A DNA stretch of 64,000 nucleotides, from assembly GCF_000004075.3 (NCBI RefSeq), contig NC_026659.2:29716272-29780271 (forward strand), given 5' to 3'. Below, in pieces: positions 32,795 through 45,480 of this stretch; within the stretch, counting starts at the first letter, position 1, and the number at the start of each line of letters is the position of its first letter. Made by a program: the position numbers and the translations under genes. This stretch comes from Cucumis sativus (taxonomy: Eukaryota; Streptophyta; Magnoliopsida; Cucurbitales; Cucurbitaceae). Under the pieces are notes generated by a model, which did no database searches, was not told the DNA's origin, and saw only the letters and a program-made list of their open reading frames with translations.

Positions 32795-33884
32795 GGGTTT
32801 GATTAAAGCGCAACTTACCTTCTTCTCCGGCACATAAAAATATTTTTTTAGTAATTATCTTATTTATACATAAATAAAAAAACAGTCACATGACAACTTG
32901 TAATTGAAGACTCGAAAGGCTTGACTTAATGATAATTGACACGACTTTCAATCTTAAGAGGTGAATGCTAGGTTCAATTTTCCATTCCCACAACTGTTGT
33001 AGTAACTTTTTTTTATTGGATGCACCCAATTTCTTTTCTATTTGATCATAATAAACAAAATGAGCAATATGTGGATGCACCTAGATTGCACTAACAAAAA
33101 GAAGTTAAATTAATACATAGAGAAAGTAAAAAGAATTTATGACGTGACAAACTATATAATTTTGAATAATTTAGTAAAAATACTAAATGATAAATGTAAT
33201 CTAAGATGAACCTAAATGCAATTTAGGAGTAGGTTTTGAAATGGTTGAAATTATTTCAACATTTTTGCTTTACTTTTATCATTCAAAATCAATTTAAGAT
33301 TTGATTTTAAGCTTTTAAGTATATATTTCTTTGATACTATTAAGAGTAATTTAGAAAGATTTAAAAGAAGCATTTACGAGTGATTTCAATACTTTTTAGA
33401 ACCACTCCGAAAACATGCATGCAAATTAAGAAAATGATGTGAAGTGAATAAGAGAAGAAGTGCACGTTTCTTTGATTTTTAAACAGTAAAAACACGTAGC
33501 TTTTAATGACGAAAATTAAAAGATAAATATTGGTTGAATTTAATTAGTTAGTAGAAACGGAGGGATTTTGAGTTAGGCCATTTTTGTTTTTTCTTTTCTT
33601 TATTTGCTTCATTTAGAAAGTCCTAAGTGATTACGTGCAAGTTTAGTTCAAACAATGGATAATATTGATGGCCATGTGTGTGCCATGCAAAAGAGGGAAC
33701 TGCAACTCTCCTTCCATTTTCTCACCTGTCATTTTAAACCCTAATGTTAGAACATTTCATTTAATTTAATGATCGACCAGACAAGGAAGGATAATTAGTT
33801 TAGATTTTACGAATGGATCAAAGCGTGAATTATATGGATAAATATTTTTTATGGAAATCGTTTTACACTTTTTTGAAAAGGAAA
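32795..33884. other. Spacer
   Basis: Upstream region of clade E gene 1 and AT-rich DNA. No gene or clear element seen. Confidence 0.4.
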
Positions 33885-34060
33885 CAATGAGTCGATCGAT
33901 CTGGTGAACACTCGCTTAACACCCTCTTATCATCATCATTTCATTAATAATATAAGAGTACAAACAATAGAAGCAAGGGATAATACCTATGGAAAATAAA
34001 GGGCTAGAGATAAGTCTAGTACAAAATATTATTAAAAAGCGGAAATATTAATGGCAATTG
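33885..34060 (-). mobile_element. LINE 3' tail (minus strand)
   Basis: The reverse complement carries the family end: 'AGGGTGTTAAGCGAGTGTTC' and ATTAATGAAATGATGATGA, preceded by the GACTTATCTCTAGCCC word. Only the tail remains. Confidence 0.55.
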
Positions 34061-34429
34061 TTGAAACACCGTAGTTTGTAAAGAGTGGAGAATTGCTAGC
34101 CCATAAACCCGAAAGTATACCGATGTCTTCCCAATAAGATTAATGGTCGACTTATATTTGTCTTACACTTAAACTTCAATTGGACTTTTATCTTAATTAC
34201 TTATGCTTGGGTAGAATTCATACATGTGTTTGACGTGTTGAGTTTGGAGTTCATATATCAAAGGTATCTGATGCAAACTTTTTCTGACATAAATAAAATG
34301 TTTTTATTGCAATTATTATTTTAGTTTGAAAACACATTTTTATTCAATAGTGACGATACAAAGTATTAAAAAAAAACAAAAATAAACTCTACATTACACT
34401 TTGTTTAATTTTATTATTGTTTTATTAAA

Positions 34430-34525
34430 AAACGATATATGAGTTAGTAGGAACACTCGAACAACTTCACTAGGTGGACACCCGTTAACACCCTCAACAT
34501 TTTCGCTTCATTATTGTTTTAAAGT
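34430..34525 (-). mobile_element. LINE 3' tail (minus strand), very short
   Basis: The reverse complement contains AATGAAGCGAAAATGTTGAG, then GGTGTTAACGGGTGTCCACC and TAGTGAAGTTGTTCGAGTG, which is the common LINE 3' end. Confidence 0.5.
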
Positions 34526-34699
34526 ATACATTGTTTGGGGGAAATGAGGGATTTTAAGGTTTAAAATAAAAACACTTGTACCGTCAATAACTACTCTTTT
34601 TCAAAATTTTTGTATATAAGTTTATTTTATTTTCTATATACTAAAAGCTTCTTTTTATTAATGTCAAATTACTAAGAAAAGAAAAAAACTAATAAAATA

Positions 34700-35400
34700 T
34701 TAGGAACCAATACACTAAAATAATCTAAGATCCCTAAAAAATACAAGTTTTTCTTATGGACTGCCATACACAAAGGGATATTCCTCACAATCGAGTCGAT
34801 CCAACATAGGTTTAAAAATATTTGACTCAACCCAAATTGATGCATTATGTGTAAAAGTAATAATGAGACCACGTACCATCTTTTCCTTTGTTGTCCCTTT
34901 GTTCTATCTTTTTGGAACAATGTAAAGGTACATACTAGATGAACAAACAATGGAAACAGCCTAACAGACCTCTGCAAGCATAATTGCTCTATAAATACTA
35001 AATCTCAAAGGGGTGTGATCCTCTTTAATCTCCTGGTGGCCACTACATGCATATAACTTGGTTGGAACGGAACAAAAGGCTCTTCAACAACAACTATGAC
35101 TCTATTGTTAGCTTATGGGAGAATATCTGCAATCTCATCGATACATGGTTTTAAAAAACAAGCTCTTCAAAAGTTATTCTTCTCTATCTATTATATTGCT
35201 TTAAATATTAATGCTTTTTGTTAGCTCTTTTCATGGGGCTTATCTCTAATCCGCTTGTATTGGATCTGAAATTTTGCATCCCCTATGCTTTATTAAATAT
35301 ATTTTTCGGATGATGAGGGCATAAAAATGGTGCTCAATTAGTGGGGATGTTTGGGTGCACCTATTGACCCTACAAGTATCATTTTCTAAAAAAACAATGA
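34700..35400 (+). mobile_element. LINE, 5'-truncated, zf-RVT part
   Basis: The words SKIPKKYKFFLWTAIHKG, then RFKNI, NPN-CIMCKSNNETTYHLFL and WLERNKRLFNN show the zf-RVT region and the following linker. The tail GGATGATGAGGGCATAAAAA with TGTTTGGGTGCACCTATTG ends at about 35390 in A-rich DNA. The frame has stops. Confidence 0.75.
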
Positions 35401-38400
35401 TCATCATATAAATTGATCATTACTTGAGATGATAATTGCCAGAGTTTGTGATCATTTGTTGGATGTGATTGTTGATGGCAGTGGTTGAAGGTAGCTCTAT
35501 CAATAATTGGTGTGGTTGACCAACGATGGTGTTCCAACAAAATTGATCGACAAAGGTGGCTAGAGTTAACTAACGGAAGGAGACGACAGCCATGACAATA
35601 TAGTTAGAGAGCATTTTAGAAAATTTTAAAATTTATATAAATTAGGAAGAGATTTAATCACATTAACCACTAAATTAGAGTATATATAAAGAAGTTGATA
35701 TATATTAAATGTTTATCTTAAAAATATGTCTTCTAAAGTTGATACTAAATTTTTTATCCTAAATCAATTTATTTCACAGACACATTGTTTCATAAACTAT
35801 GTTGAGGGACGATTATTAAAGCATTCCATTTTTTTTCTTTCCAAATAACCATCTTTCAAAATTATACACACACCCTAAATCTCCCTATATAAAGGGAGAG
35901 ATGGAGAAGGCAAAGAAACTACTTTAGTGGAAGAGCATCTTAGTAACCTTTACAGAGCTGTGTCTTCCCCAGCCAGAAACCTGCAGTTTGCAAATGTGTG
36001 GAGTTATAGTACTATACCCACACTCACCTTAATTAAAATGACAAGATATGTCTCCTCTCTCTCTATATATATACACATACACATGCATATGTGACAAGAC
36101 ACATGTCTCTTGGAGTTGTAGTTCAATATAGGAGGGCAACGAAGACCATTAAAAATTTCAAAAATCACTAGTGAAATATGGAAAAGAAGAAGTTATTTAT
36201 ATTAAATAACTTCATGTTATTCTAACTTATAATTATGGAAAATTTTTCATCACAATTGTTTTTATAGAAAAAAGCAGTTCATAGTAACTCTTTTTTACTT
36301 ATTATAGATGAGACTAATTATGACACCACCTTTTAAATTTGCTATTTTTACAATTTAAAAAATATATTGACATAACTCTATTATCATAAACTTTTTTTGC
36401 TATTTTTGCGAACGCTTCTATAATTATATGTGAATCTTTCATTTTTTTTTTCAATTATAGAATATTTAACGCATTATCTCAAATTTTAGAGATAAAATAG
36501 AAAAATGAGTTAATTAAATAATTTACAAAATAATAAAAACATTTTTCACTAATAAATCAAGATAGACTTGAATACATCTATCACTAACAATCAGAGGTTG
36601 TTTGACCCCTTGATTTGGCATTACGTAAGCCCATGTTTGATCCATGGTGTAAAATGATAAACTTAAAAAAAATGGGATAAACGATGGTATTTGATGTTTT
36701 TCCCAATCTTTTTACGCATAAAAATAAAAAAAATGAAAAAACTCTCTATCTTTCTTGTGTTGTGAATCCCACAAAAAATCTACCTTAATGTTTATTTCTT
36801 TATTTAAAATAAATATTTGATTAATAACAATTAACTAATTAAGATTCCCTTTCTTTTTCTCTTTTTAATTTTAGTTCTCAAAACTAAAACTACTAATTTC
36901 ACCTCCATTTTAAAATGTTTTTTAAAATTATTATTATAATTTTTAGATAACATGTCAAATAAATTAAAGATTAAAATAATTTGAATTGGTTTAACTCAAC
37001 AAAACCAATCTTATAAAAGTTTGTTTATAAATTAACGAAATTTCTTAATGTTTTAAGCCAATAAGTAAGAATTTCATTGATAAACCAAGATATTTGTAAA
37101 TATTTTTAACAGTTTTAACATGCATTCAAAATGATTTTTTATTTTTATTTTTTGATTTAATAGTGTGTGTTTGAACTTTAATTATAAACTTTTATATCAT
37201 ATTAGATAATACAAGGTTTTATCTCAAAATCAATTAACTTTGAGAGAAATAGTCCATATATCTTTTTTTTAAAATTTTCAACCTGGGGTAACCCCGATAA
37301 ATTAACAAAATAAAATGGTTAGTCAAATATAAGGTTAGGTGAAATATAGCATTGTTATTTTCCTTTGAAATGTGAACTCACTCTCACACCCATAAACGAG
37401 AACTTCTGGCTTTGTTGGACCTACACGTCCATCATCTTTCACACACTTAAAAAGGAAAAAACTTTGAAAAATAGAAAAGTTTTCAAAACACAATTATTTT
37501 GACAAGTAATTATGAATATATTGATGGACACGACTAGTAAAATTTAATACTTTTCTCGACATTGAAATTCATACATATATACTTTCTAAATTTTTTTAAA
37601 AAATAACATTTTTCTTTCTTATTTATTTTAAATGAAAGAAATTGAAATTGGTACTCAAATATGCAATATAATCACCAAATTGCAACATAAACTAAAGTTT
37701 ATTATATTATAATTTAACTTTATGTAGCATGGCATATATATCCTCTTTAATTAATAGAAATGCTTCTTAATTAATTACTGAATATATTATTGAACTATAT
37801 GAAATAATGTTTCTAATAACATAATCTAATTTAAATAATGATAATGAGACTATGGAAATTAGGGCTAATGACTTTATTCTTGACTTTCCACTTTCCACCT
37901 TCTTCCAACATTTTTCTTTTCTTTGCTGGTACTAATCGTTCTCCTTCCATAATTTGTTAGAGCTTGTTTTTTCTTTTCTTAAAAGAAAAACCAAAAAATT
38001 AACTAAAATGCATAGCACCTATGAAAACAATAATTAAGTATAGCAAAGCTCATTAATGGTAGACCATAACCATATATATGTGAAAAGATCCTAGTAAGAT
38101 ATGATCTATCACTCATATATACTCATGAACTAGATATAAATTTTGCAACTTTACCCTATAAATTAATACTTTAGACTTGATTCCTCTGTTTACAAATGGT
38201 TTTTAAAAAATTAGTCTATTTTTGTTTCCAAAGAGTGAAATAGAAGATTAATACACTAGTTAGACGACCAATGGAGTCTAGTTGCAATCAGTAGCCGATT
38301 CAGAAAATTAATTTATATAATATATATAATCAAGACTTGGTTTTAAAGTTGACAATATTATCACACATGATTTATTTCCCCCAAAATAATACTGCTACAA

Positions 38401-38919
38401 AGTATAGATGTGATTAATTAGCAAATTTATTTAAATCATTTATAATTCAATGTTGAAAATAATTAAAACATATATATTTCTTGAAACAGAGGAAATTACA
38501 TTTTAAATAAATTAATTACAGAGATAGTTACAAATTTAACAATTAGATTCAAAATAATTAATTATATAGTAACATTTTAAAAAATTTACAAATATAACAA
38601 AAATTGTCAAATTCTATCAATAATAGAAGGTGAGAAGTTTATCACCGATAGGCTATGTTGTACGAGTCTATAAACCATAGCTTTGCTATATTTACAACTT
38701 TTTTTAAACGTTATTATATTCTTAATTATTATTTCTTCGTAATTACCTTTAATTATACGATTATTTTACATTTGTTAAAACTCTTAACTAATACTTGCAA
38801 ACAATACATAAATATAATTCAATTTAATAATCAATGACAGATATCAGACATTGAACCAAATTTTATAATATAAATAAATAACTGAACTTATAGATGAAGA
38901 AATACAGAGAGTTGGAATT
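35401..38919. other. Long AT-rich spacer
   Basis: This is 3.5 kb without a gene. It includes a mixed CT/TA/CA microsatellite at about 36052-36095. A MITE-like piece at about 38570-38700 has 'ACAAATATAACAAAAATTGTC' and CTATCAATAATAG-type palindromes. A fragment at about 38291 (AGTAGCCGATTCAGAAAAT) resembles the end of the hAT-type MITE at 42163. Nothing else could be identified. Confidence 0.45.
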
Positions 38920-39987
38920 TTAAAGAATGTTATTATACAAAGCCTTAATCCCTGCAATATCATCAACATGCAAACCCTTGGAAGCTCCTACGGGGACTTG
39001 TGGCCACATGATAGCCCCTTCAGTGGAGCTATGTTGAAGGCCAAGAAGATGTCCAATCTCATGCAATGCCACCGTCTCCAAATCAAAAGAATCTGAAACA
39101 ACACCATTCGCCCAAGACTCATCGGCATCGAGGTGGAACCGGCCATCCGACGGCGAAAAAGCATGAGCTACCACTCCTCCAACACCATCAAATGGATACC
39201 CATCTCCATGATCACCAGTTTCAAACCCTATTGTTATGTCTGAAGTTTGGTTGTCCAAAGCTTGGGAGAAAGTGAAGTGAGAGTTCGCCGCCCAAGTAGC
39301 AAAAGCTCGAGCTACCGGACTCACCGTTTCTGATGGAGTTCCTGGAAGAAAACCTGTTGAGAATATGAATATAAAAGATTATGCTCATATTAATACAATT
39401 GAACTTACTATAATCCACTAGCTCAAGCTTTTAAAATGATTATTATCGGCTGATAATTTACCATAAGTGAGATGAGATTTTGTAGCAGGCCACTTAGGGT
39501 TTCCGTCAAAGAAAGCGAAGTGAGAAACACTATGAAAGTGGCCAACTATTCCATGTTCAAGTTGCTTTCTTTTCTTGCTTGATCTCATCCAAGTATTGCC
39601 ATGGATGATATCTGCAACTCCGCATCGAGGCTTCGACATTTGAGCTATCGTCATAGCATCAAGAGTCCCTGTGACTTTGAGATTGTAATTCTTTTGGTAT
39701 GTTTTAATGGCAGTCTCTAGCAGCTCGTCAAACTCATCGTCATTATTTTCAGAATGAATTTGAGCATCCTCATTCAAGTAGCCAAATTGGTGAAGGTATT
39801 TCTTCAGTTGGTGGATGCCTTCAACTTTGTCACCCTTTTGGGATCCATAAAGTTGGTTCAGAAACACAAATTGTGATGATGCTTTTCCATGGGAGTGAGA
39901 ATGGTTTGATTGAGAAGATGATATTAAAGGGAAGAAAGTAAGAAGGAGAAGAGTGAAAGTGAAGAATGATAATTCTTCCAAGGCCAT
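38920..39987 (-). CDS. Matrix metalloproteinase, clade E, two exons
   Basis: Exon 1 is 39987-39462 and exon 2 is 39353-38920, joined across a 108-bp intron (39461-39354) with GT at 39461 and AG at 39354. Splicing falls in the Gly codon of SHLTYG|FLPGTP and gives 319 residues. The signal peptide is about 1-25. The propeptide switch PRCGVAD is at 120-126, followed by a basic stretch (RSSKKRKQ, 135-142). The metal loop is DHGDGYPFDGVGGVVAH, active site HEIGHLLGLQHS 273-284 and Met-turn in IMWP. The paralogue at 31768 reads straight through the junction, which confirms the splice. TATAAATA lies 92-85 bases upstream of the ATG. The expected product is a soluble secreted protease. Confidence 0.9.
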
Positions 39988-40071
39988 AACTCACTTCTCC
40001 AAATATATTGTTGGTTATTGTAATGGTTCGTTATTACAAATATGGTGGTCTTTGAAGAAAAGTTGTCCCCT

Positions 40072-40079
40072 TATTTATA
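40072..40079 (-). promoter_or_regulatory. TATA box of clade E gene 2
   Basis: TATAAATA on the minus strand, about 85 bases upstream of the ATG at 39987. Confidence 0.65.
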
Positions 40080-42162
40080 GCTTTTTTGGAAAGAGAGACC
40101 ATGGAAAATATTGAAAAGGAAGATCGATGTCCATTTGATAATACCTACTTTTTAGAAGGGATTATTGAAAATATAATTAATTTTTTAAAGGTATTATTGA
40201 ATTAATTAATATACAAATTAGTAAAAAAATCGAACCTCTAACTTTGAGGTTAACACACTGTGTTAGTTTAGTCAGGTTCATTTTCGTTAAATTTAGACTA
40301 TGAAACCTACAATAACCATCATCATTTCTTAACCAAAACCAAAAAAGATGTTTCTAAAACTACCTTTTTATTTAAGTTGTAAGGCAAAGTATAAGCAGTT
40401 TCTATAAATTTAATTTTTAAAAAAACGAAAACCCAAATTGTTAGGAACAAAGTTTGAATTAATGAGTTTTTAACTCTCAAAATAACTTCTATTTAGTCTA
40501 AACTGTTATATTCCTTAAAACTTTTCAATAGAATCAAGTTTATTTATCTAAATCAGTACTTTTCATATATTCAAAATAAATGTAATGTTTATTATTATAA
40601 GGTATAGAAATATAATCTTGAATTGACAATTCAACAACTACAAGTTTTTGAAGAGCTGATCTCTTGGAAAAAAGTGTATTCATTTTGGGTAAAACGTTTC
40701 TTTTTCTATATATATATAAGCATCTTTAACAAATTTATAATTTAATATTTGTTTAATATATATAGTTTCATTTCTTTGCATGATTGTAGATTATCAAAAG
40801 TACTTTTCTAACAAAAACATCCATTTATATAAAAAGTAGTGAAATATTAGATTCATTTAGAAACCATTTTTAAAGGTTCTAAAAGAAATAATTTATCCAA
40901 AAATAATTTTACCCATAGATTCTATCACTAATATATATATTTTATTATATTTATTCTTTAAAAATATTACAATAAATTATTTATTTATTAACCCTAAAAA
41001 TTATTCTCATCCCAAATACTCTTTTTTTCCTTAACATAATACAACAAAAAAAAAAATGATATTTAAATTAAAGTTGTGAGATTTATTGTACGAGATCAAC
41101 TAAGGGTGCACAAGCATAACTCCATCTCTCCAACAGAAAATACAGTATTATTCTTGAGGTACATTCGTATATGTCAACTACTTCGGGATGGTCCAAGATA
41201 TACACCTTGTAATCCTAATCCTAATTCTAGTTATTCCAATAGTTTTTGGGTTGATAGACACAATTCCTTGCTAGAAAAAGAAAGTCATATTAAAGATAGG
41301 GTTAGTTAATTTGAAGTCAGCAGATAACGAGAAACATTGGAGAAAATTGAGTGTAAAATGAGAAATTAGAAATTGAAAGTTAGGCTGGAAAATATATTAT
41401 TATGAGACTATAAGTCTGTAGAAGTGTTAGAGAATTCAAAAATGTTACATAAAATTAACGTCAAACGTGATGATGGTTTAAATTTGGGAGGTGGGTGTAA
41501 CAGTAAATAAAACGTTTTTATATTATTATTTCACCATCCAATATTGTCCAAGTAATTGGGCTGTATATACTGCCAACGTGTATTTTCTTTCTGCCACGTA
41601 TGCATCAGTCAACTTTTCTCTCTTTTATTTCTTAGACAACAAACTCTAAAAGCTTCCTTTTCAAACTTTTCTGCTTGATTGCACGTGACTTGTTTCTTCT
41701 TCCACACAATAAATGAGAGATGATAACTATTAATAAAGGTTATATGATATGATATCAGGTTGTAGTATGTCCGGTAACACATTCAGCTTTCTATGTGAGT
41801 TGGAATTGTTTTCCATGTTATAATTTGTACAAGTTTGAATCTACATCTCTTTAGAATGTTTCATTTTTATCTTTCAACTTTAAATTTTGTTTAGAAAAAG
41901 ATTCCTGGAATGAGAGTCGTGTATGTGTCACTGTAGCAAAGTAGTTATTGAATAAAGTTGAACTAGATTACTTTAATTTAGGTAAATTAATTTTACATCT
42001 TTTTTAGATTAAAAAACAATCAGTAACAACAGTCTTAATTAATCTTCTGTATTGTTGTTAAATAACATCATATATGCTTGCCAACCAATTTTTACAAGTG
42101 ATCACGACCTATATGGTTTCCTTCCTTCCTTTATTTGAGGTGAAATCAACTTTATTGTGACC
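40080..42162. other. Spacer
   Basis: AT-rich. A 77-codon open frame at 41076-41309 has no recognisable domain or paralogue in the window and is not called. CACGTG at about 41684 is a G-box-like word, but no gene is near it. Confidence 0.4.
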
Positions 42163-42333
42163 AGGGATAGATTCATTAAGGACCCACGAGGAACGTGTCT
42201 CCCTCATATTATCGGGTGAATATTATTGAAACATAAGTGAAACGTCATGATATTTTCTTAAAACATTTTTTAGTGTATTTATTATATAGTGTCCAATGTC
42301 CTCTCTATATAAAATCTCTGAATCCGCCACTAA
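42163..42333. mobile_element. Short hAT-type MITE
   Basis: This 171-bp element is bounded by TTGTGACC (42155-42162) and TCGTGACC (42334-42341), an 8-bp target duplication with one difference. The ends are imperfect inverted repeats: left AGGGATAGATTCA and right, reverse complemented, AGTGGCGGATTCA. The 8-bp duplication fits hAT. Confidence 0.6.
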
Positions 42334-42341
42334 TCGTGACC

Positions 42342-44779
42342 CACATTTATATTCTAGCTGTAATACACCCGAGAAGAATATGGATGACAATTAGTTATGT
42401 GTGAACTTGTAGGTTAGTCGTTTTATTTAAAAGAAAAATCTTAGAAAGACTATTAATAATTGTAATTTGTTCAAATATATTTAGAGAATAAAAAGGAGAG
42501 TGCTTCCAGTTTAGAAGTCATTCTCATTGAAAATGACTTCGGGTTTGGCGGCTTTTGGTTGTTGATACATCATGTTAATAAAGATCAGAACTGCCTTGCT
42601 TTTCCAAAAATGTTTGGTTAATAATTTGGACTAATGAGTCCTCATCATATATTATAATTATTTTGTCATAGTTTTCTTGGACTTAACTATTCCTTTTTCC
42701 CAACTTCATTGGAAAGTTGGAAAATTTTGTTGCAATTAACCACTAACCTTTATGAAAATATTTATGGAAGCCAAAATGATTGATACCTAATTAGTTTGAC
42801 AACATTTTTCAAAACATATATACATCTCTTATTAATGCAAAAATATTGCTCTCACACAACACACAAATTAAGAAAAATGAATTAATTTTTTTGGAAAAAA
42901 ATAGTAGAGGATAGCTCTTTATATAGTTAGGAGTTGGAGAAATTGCATAGCTCCTTAGATTTTGTTATTAAATATAATTAAATCTAAATTATTAATTATT
43001 TAATTAATATTTGGAAAATCAAATAAAATAACTCCTTGGAATTTACATAAATAAAAAGAAAATGAAAAGCATTTACATCCTACACCAAAATATGCTTTGT
43101 GCTTGAGTTATAATTTTGGTTATCTAATTTGGGCTTGTACTAAAAATTTTAAAAAATAACAATTGATGACCATTTTAGTAATAATAACTAAGGATGTAGT
43201 AACATTTAAAAAAATTTACAAATATAGCAAAATATGTCAAATTCTATCAATGATATAAGTCTATCATCGATAAATCATGTTGCAAATATTGGTCTATCAC
43301 TGATAGATCATACGAAGTCTATCAGCGATACAAGTCTGTCACTATTTTACAAAATATTACACTTTAAGAGGAGAATCTCAAATATAATTTACAAATAATT
43401 TTTCAAAATTTTCTATTTTTGAAAACAAAAATCCAAATATTGTCGTTCTCCTTAAAATAACATTTTGAAGGCATTCATTTACACTTTTTTTAGGACGTTT
43501 TTAAAAATAACAAAAGAAATTAAAATATTTACAAGTTATAACAAAAGTTTGGATTCTATTACTGATAGTCTTCTATCACTATAGCATATATCAATAACTA
43601 TAAATGATAGAATTTATTATAGGTTGTAAATATTATGTAAAAACTACTATTTTAAAAAATTTTCCCATTTTTTAAAGAATCCATTTATATAAATAAAAAA
43701 ATAAAATAATTAACTATTAATTATTGAAAAAGAGAATTTACATTAATAAAAGAAATGTGAGAGACACTTTGAACTTGACTTAAACTTTTGGTTATTTATT
43801 TTAGGTTTAGATTAAAATTTTGAACCATAAATAATTTGTCAATTCTTCTATTTTTAAATTTTTCTTATTTAAAATAAATCTTTTGAATTGAAAAAACAAT
43901 CAATTAAATATTAGTTATTTGTTGGGTATAGAGGTAGTATTTAATTATCAATTCTTTAGTTAAGAGCAATAATTAATTATAAATACAATAAAATGAAATG
44001 AAAATGCCAATAACAATAAAACCAAAGTTGTAACTATGTAAATCTGACTTTTAAAAAGGACAAAGTAGAGAAAAAACAAACGTTTAACTTTCATAATATA
44101 GATTAAATGGATAATAATTAAAGATCGGATTGTTAACATAAAATAAATCGTAATTAAAATAGGTCGAGATTTATTATAATATTGAAGAAGGAGGAAAAAA
44201 ACGGAAGAGATTTATTATAATATTGAAGAAGGAGGAAAAAAATGGAAGTGAATAACACACAAAGATTTTACGTTAAAATCGATTAAATAAATAAAAGTTA
44301 AAACCACAGAGAAGGATAGAAGATACTTCTTTTTTCTTATAGAGCAATTGACAAGTTCTCTTGTAAGAAGAAACCTTCCATATTTTATCTTTCATACATT
44401 TTGGCTTAGTTGTGTTAAAATTTGTTGGGATGGTTTAATTTTGCACTTATGAGTCTCGTTTTATTTTTTCTTTAAAAAATAATACGACTTGGGTCAATAA
44501 ATACATCCAAGCATACCATCTAAGAAATTAAACTTGATCACCGTTCTACTTATAGATTAATTATTGCTGATCCAAATTGTCATACAGATTCGTCGTAAAA
44601 GATGATCTAATGACTTCAGTTAAATTTAAATTTTAAGCTCTATTACTGTCCTAAACAAAATTGAAAAAGTAAGATTTTATTTGGCATAAAATTAAAATGT
44701 GTACTCAATAGATCAATTAACTATAATTATAAATAATGAACAAGAAATAAATGAGAGATGACCAATAACACAAGTGAAG
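42342..44779. other. AT-rich spacer with MITE-like pieces
   Basis: At about 43195-43345 and 43490-43645 two related stretches carry 'TTTACAAATATAGCAAAAT' and several CTATCACTGATAGAT-type palindromes, a dispersed repeat also seen at 38.6 kb. No gene. Confidence 0.45.
44166..44247. repeat. 41-bp direct duplication
   Basis: GAGATTTATTATAATATTGA... through GGAGGAAAAAAACGGAA occurs twice in tandem with a single base change. Confidence 0.9.
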
Positions 44780-44975
44780 GAAACGAACTAGATAATAGGT
44801 GCTTATGGAAAACCATCTCTTGATTGGTGTAACTCGTCTTCCACTTTCTTGGGGATTCTGCAAATTCAACAATTTCTTGATTGTTTGCAGAATCATCTCT
44901 TGATTGGTGTAATTAGTCTTCCACTTTCTTTTGAACCAGGAAACGAACTAGATAATAGGTGCTTTTGGAAAATCC
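44780..44975. repeat. Local duplication, about 158-bp period
   Basis: GGAAACGAACTAGATAATAG (44780 and 44938) and CATCTCTTGATTGGTGTAA (about 44814 and 44892) each occur twice, leaving an interleaved local repeat. Confidence 0.7.
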
Positions 44976-45029
44976 ATTGCAGGCTTTCTTATAAAACACC
45001 CAATTACCACGAAAATTTATTGATATGGA

Positions 45030-45480
45030 AGTATTACAAGATGTAGCAAAGTCTAGAGATAAGTCCCAATACAAAAATTCCTTATCTTGTTAAAGCAATA
45101 ATATTCACGGAGATAGTGCTTGGCTTATAGTCTTTGAATTGAATGTGTCTATTTGACAAATAAACCAACTAACGTGCATATGCTCTCCCAAGAGTTTGTG
45201 TGGTGCTTTTATGTATGTTGTTGAAAATTTTATTGTTTCGCTCCAACCCAACTGTTCATAGAAGAGCCACCACTGCATTGAAGATGATAATATTCTTCCT
45301 ATTTGTGTGTCTGAGGTCACAAATTGACAGGCATAGAGACTTTGCATTTTTGTTCTCGATGATCTGTCCAGTCTCCTTTTGTATTATATCCCCAAGGGTT
45401 GCCGTTTTTTCCACAGTGAAGGAAGAGATGATTCATATATCTTCAATTTTTGAGAGGCACAAACCAGTTTGGGTTTAGGC
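45030..45480 (-). mobile_element. LINE 3' fragment (minus strand)
   Basis: On the minus strand the words WSERNNKIFNNIH and an upstream cysteine-rich patch resemble the zf-RVT to C-terminal region of the other LINE pieces. The word TTTGTATTGGGACTTATCTC (about 45059-45078) matches the family 3' part. The actual 3' end is missing or worn. Confidence 0.55.

Noticed and set aside
39418-39461. Exon 1 of clade E gene 2 read on without splicing as a truncated protein
   Set aside because: A GT-AG intron restores the exact paralogue sequence. The 46-47 kb gene has the same structure.
41076-41309. 77-codon open frame
   Set aside because: No recognisable motif, no signal peptide and no conserved copy. 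Kept only as a note in the spacer.
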